A stretch of 64,000 bases of DNA from Strix aluco (Eukaryota; Chordata; Aves; Strigiformes; Strigidae): contig NC_133932.1 in NCBI RefSeq assembly GCF_031877795.1, positions 40,376,180 to 40,440,179 of the forward strand, in the 5' to 3' direction. The notes below the pieces were generated by a model. That model was not told the DNA's origin, made no database searches, and saw only the letters and a list, made by a program, of their open reading frames with translations. The position numbers and the translations under genes are program-made. This document shows positions 33,001-45,757 of this stretch, in pieces. The stretch's first letter is position 1; each line of letters begins with the position of its first letter.

Positions 33001-36000
33001 GGAAGTAGACGACACCTGAGGTGTAAACTTGGGCTTTTTTGAAACTGCCTTTATTTTTGACATTCTTAAAAATCCTCCTTTTGACCTTCTGGCTCTTGTT
33101 AATGGTGAGGGAATGAGACGAGATTGAAGTTTTTCATTGTGACATTTGAGGAGCAGAGGAAGGACAAGAGGGACAGAATAACATGTCACCATGTGGCAGC
33201 CTCACATAGCCGGGGATGTGACTTTTTTAATGGGGAATTCAAATGACAGAATAACTGGAAACAAGGCAGGGATCACTAAATGGAGCAGAGCTGCTTGTCT
33301 TACTGTTGTCACTGGTTTACAGGGGAGATACTTTTCACTTGCGTAAGTGCAAGCTGAAGCCAGAGGCAAAACGACAGAGTGGTTTTCCCGTTTTGGCTTC
33401 CGAGTGCTCTGTCCCTCCTGTTGTCTCACTGCGTCAGGTGAAGATGCTGTGATGGAGAGCAGAGAACGCGCTGGGGGTCTACTGCATGCCCCAGGTGGCT
33501 AAATCGTATCCCTTGGACTTCAGAGGGAAGAGAGTGCAAACACGACATGGGTGAAGACGATGACAGACACTCAGAAGTTCCGCATTAGTCTGTATAGTAT
33601 GGAAGCTGTAGCTTTATTCAAGAAGAATGAATACGTATATGTTCCTATACATAGAAGACTCTCTCAAGTTGATTGCCAAACAGAATTTTTTGTTAGATAA
33701 CTATGCAAATGTCTTCTGACAATTATGCTTGAGGACAGTGATGAAGTAATGCTCAGTTATTAGTGCATAAATTACGTGAGAGAAGGCTGAAAGCTTTCTT
33801 TCCGTTACTGCAAATATTCTTGAGCTTTGCTGTCATTGTAAGATCCCCCACTGTTGTCTTTCCACTTATTTTTTTGTTTTGGGGCGGAAAATCAAAAGAC
33901 CTGTAAATCATAAAGGGTAAAATACATAGCAAGATATTCTTCTTTCAGTATTGTAAGCAGATACTTGAACATCATTTTGGGAAGGAAGGCACTAAAAATA
34001 CATGTATGAGGTCTTAAAAGGGTGCTATGTTTGGGTTCCTGGGGTTAAAGAATTCAGTCATTCTTTTATGAGATCACGAGGTGTTTTCTTCTACTGTAAT
34101 ACTACCATGTGTACCCAAATAGCAGTTTTTAGGCAAAAGAGTAACAGCAGAAGGATTATGCAATATCCTGTCTCAAGGGGTAGGAGGGAATAAGCAGGAG
34201 GCCAGTGACAATTAACAGTCTGTTTTGTGGTTTAGAAAGATTTCTCTTTGCCTCCCAGTGGGTTTCTCTGTTTAGTTTTGAAGGACCTAGTAGACGTAAG
34301 CAGCTTGTGGTTCTCTTTAAAAGCTACATAGGATAGAGAGAAACTTGCTCTTTTGAAAGAGTATCTTAAAATAGCAGTGGAAAATACCTCTGATATTATA
34401 CTCCCTGTGGTATGATTTTCTTTGTTTACCGGTGAATATGGATAGTGGAAAAGAAAATGGGATGAATTCATGGCTCCCTCAAAATACGGAGAATCTTTCA
34501 GTTGGTCAGAGTCAGCATTCAAGCAAATGTTTGTGAATTAGCCAGATGCCAATTCCTGTTGTATTATAAAATTTCTGCACCCTTAAATTAAGGGACCGTG
34601 ACCGTATTCTTTGCATTGACAATTAATACATTACAAGTTTTCTGTTATTATTTAAGGAATCCCAAAGTGTTGATCCACCCAACTTACTACTGCTGTACCT
34701 CTGGTTAATACCTCCTGGAGTCTGAGGATGTAGATTCATAAATCCGCAGCATAGTACAGCATAATTTTGGCTTTCTGCCTGTGGATTTTGTTGCACTGCA
34801 ATAGTATGATTTTTCAGTAGTAGAGGCTGACTACTCCAACTATGTTTTGAAACCCTATCGTAGAAAGAAATGTAGATGGCAGATCAGCGTGAGACAATCT
34901 GTAGAAAGAGTTGAGCAGTCGTGATCGTGACATTGTCATAATGAAATGCTGTGTGGTCCTGGAAAAGTCCAGGATTCTCTAGAAACAACCAGAAATTTTA
35001 TCAAATACGCTTCTTGGTGGACTTTGGCTGAAAAGGTGTCCAGTGATTCTAGCAGAGGAAGAGTATGCTTTAATGTGCTCAGGGACTGTGCTCCTTTATC
35101 GCAACTCCTTGGCTACCTGAGACCTTTTTTTTTTTTTTTCCTCTAACCGTTGTAACAAAACATTGTATCAAAGTGTTGAGTTTGAGGGAAACTAAGAAGG
35201 AAGCAGAGCCAAACTGAACTGAACCGAACCATATAATGACAATTCTTTTTCCTTCAGCAGAGCAGAGCCACATCAGTTTATATTACTGGAGGAGCTGAAT
35301 CTGTGCATTGAAAGCAGTTTAAGCTGGGCTCTTTGTCCTCATGAAAAATTCTGTCTTGCCCAATGGATGGGGGAGTCCTTTTAGTGTCCTTCCAGACACA
35401 AATTTAAACGGTTAATTCCCTCACACACATGGACATGTGCACCCCTGCACATGTGGAAATCTGCCGAAGGCTGGTAGTTCTCAGTCTTCGATGAAAACTC
35501 AAATCGTATGAAATTGATGTGCACATGTTTATGGGGGCAGATTTTAATGACAAGCTTGAAAATCAAAGTAGGCTTTCCAAGGTTTGTGGTAGTTCTGGAT
35601 TGGAACGAAATCTATACTGAATGGACCCGAGGAGGTTTTATACTAGAGTGAGTTTGAACAGCACGATTGTTGCAGCCATGATGGCTGAAACACAAAATAA
35701 TTGCCTCAAGCTCTAGCAAAGCCAGATAATTTTTCACAGCTCTGATTATTTCAGCCTTAGAGTCCCTTTTCGAACCCCCAGTACAGTAGTTCTTCACCCT
35801 TTTATTCTAGTAGAGCACTAAGGACAGAGTGACTACTTTGCCAAAGTACTGCTACACCTGCCACGCTAAAAGACTGCAAGTATGTAAGTGTATGTGTGTC
35901 TGGAGACCTCCTGGAGGTGGGGAGAAGCTGTGAGCAAAAGGAAAGGAAAAAAAGACAGGTTACCTACTTACTGAAGGAGAGCAGTCAGCCAAGGTGAAAA

Positions 36001-36755
36001 CAGCAGAATAGTATTTAAGGCTTGCAACCGTTACCCGTGATATTTTGAAGTGAGGTTTCGTGACCCGTGCTAGTGCAGTTTTTCATGTTCTCTGAGAGCA
36101 AAGCGTAAGAGTACTTGCATTAGCTCAGAAAAAAGATCCGGCGAGGCTGGTGTTTCTGAGTATGAAGGAACAGAAGGAATGGGGCACACACTGAATACCA
36201 CCTTCATTTTTCTCCCCACAGTTCTCCATAACTAAATGGAACAAGGGCCCCAATGCTTCCTCAGTTAACTTTGTTTTTGGATGATTGCAATTAATAGACC
36301 CGACAGAAGTCTAAATATCAAAGCAAGTTTTCTAAATTTTGTGAAACGTCCTGAATGGAATTGTTTCTATATTGATACCCCAGGGTATTAGTCTTAGCTT
36401 TCAGTGCCTTGCTCTCTCAATCTACCAATTTAATGAACTTTTAAACCATTTCCAGTATTGACTTAGACAAGAAAGTCATCAAATGAATTATTCGTTTGGG
36501 TCCGTAATGTTCCTTCTTTTTGTGAAGCAAATCGTTTCAGCTGTTCCAGAAACCTGAATTTCGTTGCTTAAGGGATGACACAGATGCTTATGGAAGTCTT
36601 GAAAGACCCTCCCTTCTGGTAAGGGTGAGAACAGATGGAATGAGTTGATTTGGATGTATTATAAGTGGCATGACCATTGATTCTTATAGATCAGGTTGCC
36701 CAGTATGTTTTGCACACAAGTTGTTTTTCATTTTGTATTTATTTTATTTTGTGGC

Positions 36756-36824
36756 TTGTTTTTATTTTTCCTTCCCATTCCCCTGGAATCAGCCCAAATT
36801 TAAGCCTTGTGAAATTTCTGTCTT
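36756..36824 (+). repeat. Short dispersed repeat R2, source-like copy
   Basis: This 69-bp segment matches 3011-3079 (and 40016-40084) apart from about two bases. It lies about 180 bp left of the point where copy B pairs with base 1. If the array is tandem, copy A should have its own version just left of the window. Confidence 0.8.
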
Positions 36825-37005
36825 CATGTATTTGGTAGCTCTAGCAAGTCTTTATGAAACTTGTGTGAGCTATGCCTTCCTCCACAAGCTTAAAATGTGG
36901 TTTTAACCAGATAAATTTTAACAGCGTCTGCAAAAAGATATTCCCTGATAGAAAATGCTCCCTATCCTCTTTAAGTTTGAAGTCCCTGTCCTACAACTTG
37001 CATAT
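36825..37005. other. Sequence just left of the copy B match
   Basis: Unremarkable AT-rich DNA continuous with copy B. Because window base 1 pairs with 37006, it cannot be told whether homology starts here or extends further left. Confidence 0.5.
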
Positions 37006-40000
37006 GAATTTGTGAACATGGGAATTGTTACACCTGTGACAAAGTAAGAGGAATGTGGTGGTTTTTTTTCCTTGCTCTTTTCAGAAACTTTAACTAAAAT
37101 ATGTCCCAAAACATCAGTGTGAGTACCGTGGAAAACTTTCCCTGTGATAGGTAACTTGGCAAAGTTGTTAGGAAAAGGACTTATAAAGGGTCATTTCCAT
37201 GATAAAAATGGGAAAAAAGTATTGGTTAGTTTCTAATGGAAAGGCTTCCTGACCCACCTAATGTTATGTGCAAACCAAGAAAGAAGGGACCCCGTTTGCC
37301 ACAGAAAATAAATGGATAACTTTAGCAATTTGACATAATGTGTGCATATTGGTGATGTGTCTGGTATATCCATAATGTCAGTGAGCCTCGTGATCCTTGA
37401 TATATTTTTTCCTTGAGATAACCTCTTGAGGCAAGAGGAGGGGCTGTCCCTGTGTATGCTGGGAGCTGAAGTAGAGAGAAGCTAAGAGATTTGCTGTGGT
37501 TTACATGTGGTGGAAACAGTTTCTTCTTAGTAGCGGTCTGCTGTTCCTCTCAGAGGATTGTCACTGTTTGTGTTTTCACATGGTGATAGAGATTCTCACG
37601 AGCAGTGGTGAGCTGACGATTTTACATGTCAGTGTATCACAGAACAAAAGCGTTGAAGAAATTCCCAAGAATTTTGGGATTTTATAATAATTTACATGGC
37701 AATTACTTGCATAGGTAGAACTTCTCTTTTAGAAGCTTCTATAATAAATTAGTGAGGAGACGCGATCTGATTGAAGAGTTAGAGCGCGCCAAATAATATT
37801 AAACCCGCCTTATCTTTAAATGCCTTTAAATGAATTGTAGTAAGCTTTGCCTGCTACTGCAGGAGGAGAGAATATTTGAAAAGCTGATGAGAATTTCAGA
37901 GCGCTCAATACAAGCAAGATGTCAGAGCATGTAAATTGATGGATGGATTTTGAGAATAGTTTCATGTGATGATATATATGTAAACACATATGAGTATTAT
38001 GTTTTTCCCAGCGTTCTGGTGAACTTGACAGTCTGAGTCCTGCTTACCCAGTTCTGCAGCAGCATGGAAAATGAGTAACCTGAGTAATCTGTGGCTAGCA
38101 ATGAAGTGGTCACTTAATCCTGATTTCTCATCTTCTTCTTCAGGCTGGAGGGTACGTTGCAGTGTCTAAAAGCATTCAGATAGTTCCGTTCCCTTTGTCT
38201 CCACAATAGGTTGTGAGTAATCTTCTTGTCAGGTGGTTTGTAACAGCAATAAGGCCTGCACTCAATACATCTAGGATCAGTGGATTCATTTATTAAACCA
38301 ATTTTAGTCCACACCTAGAGACCTGGAAATCTAACTGTGCCTTTCCTTTTGCCTTCCTGGGTAGGACTTCCCTGTTTCCAAACATTTGGGCTGTGTGTAA
38401 ACAATTCAGCTTTTTTTAAATTTATTTTTTATTTTAAACACAGTATTTCTCAGTATCCTGGCTTACTCCCTTCACAAACAATGAGGAGAACATCCCACGG
38501 GTGAGATCATCTCCCATCCAGTTCCTCGGTGATTCGCCAGAGACAGCTTCTTCTTGATCTGCCTGCAATCCCAGGGAGATGCTAGTCTGGCCCAGTGAAA
38601 CAAATCAGATTTTGCACACATGTGGGCAAGGTGTCCTTGGCCCAGGTCATCTCCAAGCCTCAGCTTTCTCTTCTTCTAGTGTGCAGGCTTGTGTCTGTTG
38701 TCACGTCACAGGAACACACAGCTGTGCCTTGAGCCGTGGGATGGATGCTTCCTGTACACGTCAGGTCGTTTGGAAGGATTGGATCTGCACAAGGAAACTC
38801 ACCTGGGGATTGGGCTTCCTAGCGGGTTATGACCAGGAAAGATGCTCCTGTCCGCTGCCCGTGTGCGTTTTCTTTTAGAAATTATTTTCTCTTTCCTTCC
38901 TGACCTTGACAGGTTTATGAGGTATGCAGCTGTATGCCAAGAGCAGGCCAATACTTTTCTGGAGTTTAGTTCAAGCATAACCCAGAAGTTTAAATGAAGC
39001 TGCAGTTGTAATTTAAGAATTCTTAGACAGGACAAACACTGATACCTTTAGATACAGCGTGATACTTGTTACATTTGTGCCTTCCTAACACAAATTTCTT
39101 TTTATAACAGTCTAGGAAATAAACCAGAATATTCCTCTTTCCCATCCCCACTCGTGCTGCGTTACAATTGTACAAGATTACAAAAAGTCAGTATACAATA
39201 ATCAGTATTTTTTTTTCTTTCTCCTGAAATCCAGCATCATTGATAGTCCACAGACACACAGAGCCTTTAATAGCAATTATTTGTAAGTGTCCAATGTTTC
39301 CTAGACTGTAGTGGCCACATGCAAACACCTCACAAGTTTTGATGTCTCGGTTGACAGAAATGCCAGTACCTCACAGCAAGAATTATGTAGATGGGATTTG
39401 GCATCCTTCTTGCACTGTCAATTGTTCCTTTTACCTGGGTTATGAAATGGTCTCATCCTCATCCCAGCTGGACTTTATTTCCAGGACACTCGAGGGATGA
39501 GGGCACCTGTTTTGCTCTGGTTAACAACAAAAAAATAAAACCTAGTCTAAAAAGCATAAGCATTTCTGCAAACTCCACAACGCGAAACCAACTCTTCACC
39601 CGTGGGTGGATGGACCACAGGAAGTGGACATTCCGTTCCTTCAGGTGGTTTACCTTTGGGACCTACAGTGAATTTAAGGGTGAGGGGAAAGTAAAGCAAT
39701 GATTGATGCTGGGAGACTCAGTGTAAACAAAGAGAGATGACGCTTCCTCAAAACGCAAGCTCAGTGAAGGGAATGTAGCCCGTCATATGAACTTACAAGG
39801 CAGCAAAAATGAAGGCTTAAGAAACAGCAGATAGAAAGGTGCTTTCACACATTATAGTAAAAAACTACTATCAAAAGAATTGGGAAATGTTATACGAAAG
39901 GCTAATTGGAAGGAATGGTGATAGAGATTCTCACGAGCAGTGGTGAGCTGACGATTTACATGACAGTGTATCAGAGAACAAAAGCGTTGAAGAAATTCCC

Positions 40001-40888
40001 AAGAATTTCGGGCATTTGTTTTTATTTTTCCTTGCCATTCCCCTAGAATCAGCCCAAATTTAAGCCTTGTGAAATTTCTGTCTTTTAGTGTTAGTAGTAC
40101 GTTGAATGTAGAATTGTAGTTTAGTGTTCTGTCGGTTAGTGTAAACATTAGGAGCTCCCTTATTTGAAATGTACTAAACAGGTCAAATGTAATAACGGCT
40201 TTTCTTAGCCACCATATCAATTGTTGAAAAGCAGAATTATCTTTTTGTATACAACAAGTAGTGTGTACTAAAAGTGCATTATTTTTCCTCTAATAATTCA
40301 AGTAGGAAATCGGTATATGGGAAACATATGACTTCAGTTTTAACTTATTTGGCTTCTGGGTAATGCCATATATTCTGCTTTACAAATAGAAAATGAAAAG
40401 AGAGTTTGTCTTCGCATCCACACGGATTTCTCTTAAAAGGTAAAATATGAATGTACTGTCTTTTATAGTAAAATACGTATTTTAGGTGATCCTGATTAGG
40501 AAAGTTAAGAGAAACAAAGGCATATATGAATTACAGCAGAGTCTTGAGGCATCGTCTAATACCTCACTTTGAGGTCTAAATGTTACTTACAGAGACGTAT
40601 TGAAAAAGTATTGATTCCACTTTGTCTGTGTGTTCTCTCAAAGCGATGCAAGGCTGTGGAATCTAGAACTAGTAAGTTACCAGCAAAATTGTTATTGTTT
40701 TTCCTGACTTCTCAGTACACAGTGTACTGAAGGTGTATTTTTAGATCTATTTAAACTGAAGGTTTCTTTTTTTTTTTTACAAATAAAAAAAAGCCTTGCA
40801 GATGCAGTATGCTGTTTTAGCTTGTTTTGTTTTGTATTTTGCCCTAGTTGTAGTTAGAGCTAGAAATTAATTGTTTTAATTGGAAAAC
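37006..40888. other. Intergenic AT-rich DNA, copy B
   Basis: Counterpart of 1-3882, with the same small repeats at 37580-37678 (R1), 38842-38971 (R3) and 39915-40084 (composite). No gene is seen. Confidence 0.6.
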
Positions 40889-41444
40889 AGGGAAGGGATC
40901 TTAACCCTGTACTCAGCACTGGTGAGGCCGCACCTAGAATACTGTGTTCAGTTTTGGGCCCCTCACTACAAAAAGGACATTGAATGACTGGAGCATGTCC
41001 AGAGAAGGGCAACGAAGCTGGTGAAGGGTCTGGAGCACAAGTCGTATGAGGAGTGGCTGAGGGAACTGGGGTTGTTTAGTCTGGAGAAGAGGAGGCTGAG
41101 GGGAGACCTCATCGCCCTCTACAACTACCTGCAAGGAGGTTGCAGAGAGCTGGGGATGAGCCTCTTTAACCAAGTAATGAGCGATAAGACAAGAGGTAAT
41201 GGCCTCAAGTTGCTCCAGGGAAGGTTTAGACTGGATATTAGGAAGCGTTTCTTTACAGAACGGGTCGCTAGGCGTTGGAATGGGCTGCCCAGGGAGGTGG
41301 TGGAGTCCCCATCCCTGGAGGTGTTTAAGAGGCGGGTTGACATAGCGCTTAGGGATATGGTGTAGTTGGGAACTGTCAGTGCTGGGTTAACAGTTGGACT
41401 AGATGATCTTCAAGGTCCTTTCCAACCTAGATGATTCTGTGATT
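40889..41444 (+). mobile_element. CR1 LINE 3' end, copy B
   Basis: Counterpart of 3883-4438, with the same truncation point and the same terminus. The insertion therefore predates the duplication. The encoded C-terminal stretch (41021-41365) is unchanged. Confidence 0.95.
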
Positions 41445-44400
41445 GGCAGTATAGTAATTTCTGTGACTTGTAATAGGAAATGTGGGGAGTGCTGAAACAA
41501 GTGGTTCAGAAATACAACCCTAAATTTGAAAGAGCTGTAGGCTTTCATTGTTCAGATACAGCACAGGAGCTCTTAACAAGACAGAGAATAAACAGAGCAA
41601 CTCCAATCATTTGTTGATTAAAAAGCAAATGCTTGAAGTGGATTTGGCATAACTGGAGAGGTGGCAGTCTGTGCGGGCTGTGCAGATCCTCCGCTGCTTG
41701 AGCAGAGGCAGTAAAACCTGTGAATACCAATGCAGCTGAAACTGCAGGCCTCCTCTCTCAGTTTTTCCTTTAAACTGTTGTAAACCTTTTAATCCTTCAC
41801 ATCTACCTAAACTGTTGAATACAAAATCAGTAGAACTGTGGTATTTAATTTTCCTGACTTAGTTCCTAAGCTGTGTGTGGCCAGGTACTGGAGGAAGGAT
41901 CGGCGTGTGCTGCTCTTGTTCTTGCTCTCTTCCTACGCACTCGCTGCTGGGAACCCCAGGGAACGGAGCGGTGGATTGGATGGACTCTTGGGCTAATCAG
42001 TACGGCAGCGTTTGTGTTGGCCAGATGACGGATGCTTGGCCCCAGCAGAGGTTTTAATGACTTTGTTTTTCCTGAGAGTTGTTTTAATGTTACCTGCAGT
42101 GACTTGCTAGAACTTCTTTGAAGAGCTGAATGCCCACTCAACAATTGTTAAAAAATTTCTGAGTGAATTGTTAGAGACATTGCTATTTCCGTAGCTACAA
42201 ATGGTCTGCCAAAGCAGATTCTGTCTTTTTGGAATCGTCACGGTACTGCAAAATCATACTGCGATCATGAGTGAGAACAGGAGTAGGGCACCGAGCGGTG
42301 CAAGCAGCTTAGCCCAGCCCCTGGAACAAAGCACGGAGCTGGAATTGCTGCTCCCGCACCTGTGCGGAGCTGCCGTTGGTCTGTTCAGCAGCTGAGCAGG
42401 GCGTTTGCTCAGTCCCGAACTGGAGCGGCTGTATGGCAGGTCCACGCTGGCTTCCTCAGAGACTGATTTGTCGGATGAGCTGTGTGATGTGACAATGTAC
42501 ACAGTCGATTTTAGGGTTAATCTTGACCAGCTGCCACTGTTAAATGCCCTAAATGTTTCTTGTCTGTACTCAATGTTTAAGACCTGCATCAAGGGAGGAT
42601 AATTTCCCAGTGCTAGTAAGTTTGCATAGCACCCACTGCAGTGGCTTACCCACTCAAATGAGCCAAAGCATTACTGTTATGACATCTGATAAATGAATAA
42701 ATAGGAAGCTTTAATTTGATTAATATTACTTGGACTTTTATAGTGTTATTTTCTGTAAGCATAACTTACAGCATGTGTTTGAAATGAGAATGAAGAAACG
42801 ATATTTTACTCATTACATATCTCTTCTAACCATCCAGAATTTTCTGATGCTACGCATTTTAAAAACATGCAAGAAAACCGTAACTGGTAAAAGCAAATGA
42901 TCCAATGCAATCTCATCAAAGGAACAAACTAAAAGCAAATGCTTACTTGCACTATGCATTGTGGTGCTTTGATTTGTGTGCTGTTTGTCTTTGAAAGTAT
43001 GGTACTATGAGCTTTAAAAGGAGTAATTCCTTTCTTAATGTGTTGCTAAGCACAATGTTCTGCTAGTACTGCTGCTAGCTGTTTAGGAGTTGCAATTGCA
43101 AGACTCAGAAGCCCCATTAGGGCTGTGTCTTTTAGGGGAATGCTTTCTGCTTCCCAGGTATTGGTGTGTGGTTGGGTGGCATCCTTATGTCATCTTGGGA
43201 ATAGGTGTGTTAAATAAATGCCTTCCCTTTCCCACGCTCCGATCCCCTGCCTCGCAGCACCCTAGCCTGCTGCCCAGGCAAAACTGTGGCATTAATCAAG
43301 AGGGCAGTGGTCTTCGTGGTTGGTGGTCCAAGGCCCCTGTAATGTGCTGCAACACATCAGCAGGTAGCTGCAGATGAGTCCGTGGCACTTAGTGCTACAA
43401 GAGAGCGCTTGGAGCTCTTTTCTCAAGCACTCCTGAAAGCTCTTGTATGTTCAGGCGACTAGAAAGCAACCAGCGGGGAGTCACTTCCGTGGCTGAAAAA
43501 GGGAAGTCATCATCAGAGAAATGGAATTGAGGGAGAATGTTGCATCTGAAGATGGTATGGACAGGGTAGGCCTGAGACAGACAGGCTCAGTGGGAGAAGC
43601 AGCATGGTGGGGAGGGGACAAGAAGTTGACAGGCAGCATGGAGCATTTTGGAACACGAAGCCCAGTGTACCTGAATTTCAAAACGCCTCTGCTGGTCAGC
43701 AGATGGCTGTGAATCCCACTGGCAAAATGAAGGATCCTCTAGCATCAGGAAAAAGTCACACCCCTGCTTCTTGCAAGCCTGAGTTTTTTATAAAGGCACA
43801 ATCTTAAGGATTTTCACTAGCAGAGAAGTTTCCCTTAAACACTTTCTGTGCATCCTACTTCCTTCGTTCAAAGCTCTGTCCTTCGGTTTGTTTACATCTT
43901 CATTAGATTAAACTAATCGACGTGCATCTTAGTATATTTCTAGGAAATATCATTCCCTCATGGACACCCTTTGCTGATGACAGTTGTTTCTGGTTTTGGT
44001 TGAATGACATATTTCCTGAGTGCTGGTGCAAGTGTTTAGTTTCAGATTTGTAACCCAGTGAAGGTTTCTTGAGCTAACGGCTTTATGAACCTATTACTGT
44101 GGATGATAATGAAGGTGTCAAACACTTGTGTACAAATTGTGTGCGTTCGTACATTTCCAAGATTTATATATGTAAAATCCTGCCAGCTTCACTCCTCAGA
44201 ATGTGCATGTTATTGTTTAGTTACACCCCGCCCCCCCCGGGAAATATATGCCTATATTAAAAAAATAAGCAAATACCAATATCCAAATCTTTTTGCAAAA
44301 CCTGAGAGAGATTTCATTTCATTGCAGGCTGGCCATTGCTATGCCCAAAACATTACTATAGATGCCTGTCTAGAGTAGAAGAGTCTCTGTCAGTGGAACT

Positions 44401-44849
44401 GTCTCCCATGAGTATTTTGGGAGAGCCCTCTAGTGGGAAAAGAGGAGAGTGTTTGGAAGAGGGTTTCTTCTGTCACAGCATGACTGAAATACACGATGGG
44501 CTATGCTGCAATATGGGGAGAGGAAAGAAAATCAGGGACGTTTTACTAGAATAATCAAAAGTTCGATGCAACAAGATCATTGTAATCAGAGCAGGTCAGA
44601 GTGCTTTATGGAACTGTATAAAATACGATTATCGTCTTCTGTGTGTTTTTTTCCTAGAGGAAAAAAATCCTACAGGTTTCTTATATTAGATGTGCTCTAT
44701 CTTTTTTCTGTTTTTAATAGCAAACTACTGCACATCTTGTCATAAACAGCAGGTGGAAAATCCTTGTATAATTACTGCTTCTTCTAGGACGTAATGCGGT
44801 TTCAGATTAGCCTCTGGGAAAGTTCTGTGTTCTTGCTCACATGTGAGCC
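41445..44849. other. Intergenic DNA, copy B
   Basis: Counterpart of 4439-7842 with scattered single-base changes. No gene or RNA is recognised. Confidence 0.5.
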
Positions 44850-45757
44850 TTACTAAAATGCAGAAAACCTATGTCCACCACCTTCCCTGCATCCACTACG
44901 ATTCATGCATTCTGATAAGCTTCACCTTCCTCAGTGGCTGCAGAAGAACATGAAAACATCGTCTGTAAAAGGTGTTAAAAATGGGAAAACTTCATTTACT
45001 TTGTATTACTATACCAGCCATTCAGTACAACCCTTTGAGCCCTGCCCTTCAGCAAGTTCTTGAGCCAGCACACCATGTACTGGCTCATCTCACAGTTGGA
45101 CATCTTACCCAGAAGGATGCTGATCAAAAGCCTTACTAAAATCCAGAACTACATCTCCTGCCTTCCCTTCATCCACTAGGCAGGTGGAAGGATATGGTAG
45201 AAGGGTATCAGATTAGTTGAACAGCCCTTTCCCTTTGTGAATCCCTGTTGGCTGTGCCTGATGATTGTATTATTCCATAAATGCCTATCAGTAGCACCCA
45301 GTATGATCTTCTCCATAGTTTTTCCAGGATCTGCAGTTAGACTAACAGCTCTGTAGTTCCCCAGCTCTTCCCTCGTGCCCTTCTTGTAGATTGGAATGGC
45401 ACTGGCCAGCTTCCAGTCAGCACGGACCTCCCCAGACTCCCCAGACGTTTGGTAGATGACCGAGAGGGGTTCTGCCATAATATCTGCTGCCTCCTTCAGT
45501 ACTCTGGGATGAAGCCCATCAGGCCCTGTGGACTTGTGAACATTCCGCTGATGCAGCTGGACCCTTACAATTTCAGTGTCCGCGAATGGAAAGTCACTGT
45601 TTCCGCACTTGTGGTTCTCAGACTCAGGGGACTGGGCACCCCTAGGTTTATCATTAATATCAAAGACTCAAATATCAAATTACGGCTTGAACGTTTATGT
45701 TTCGGCTACTGTGTTATGATCCCAATTCCCATCATTAAATTTCTTGGAAACAGACAA
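44850..45757 (-). mobile_element. Old degraded CR1 fragment(s), copy B
   Basis: Counterpart of 7843-8750. The RT-like frame at 45176-45478 is identical in translation to copy A. Confidence 0.8.

Larger units (their letters stand above)
27481..36755. other. Interval present once in the window, no confirmed gene
   Basis: AT-rich DNA with no second copy inside the window. It must hold the junction between copies if the duplication is tandem. Candidate exons on the plus strand, all weak: 27512-27636, 28415-28468 (after TTTCTATTTCTAACAG) and 30004-30079. Minor features are an imperfect 27-bp tandem pair (29535-29588) and T-rich runs near 29770, 32240-32270 and 35125. No CR1 or other mobile element is recognised here, in contrast to the duplicated part. 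Confidence 0.5.

Noticed and set aside
36229..36290. Possible terminal exon after CTCCCCACAG on the plus strand
   Set aside because: The acceptor is good, but the short frame does not continue the phase of the candidate upstream exons and shows no family resemblance.
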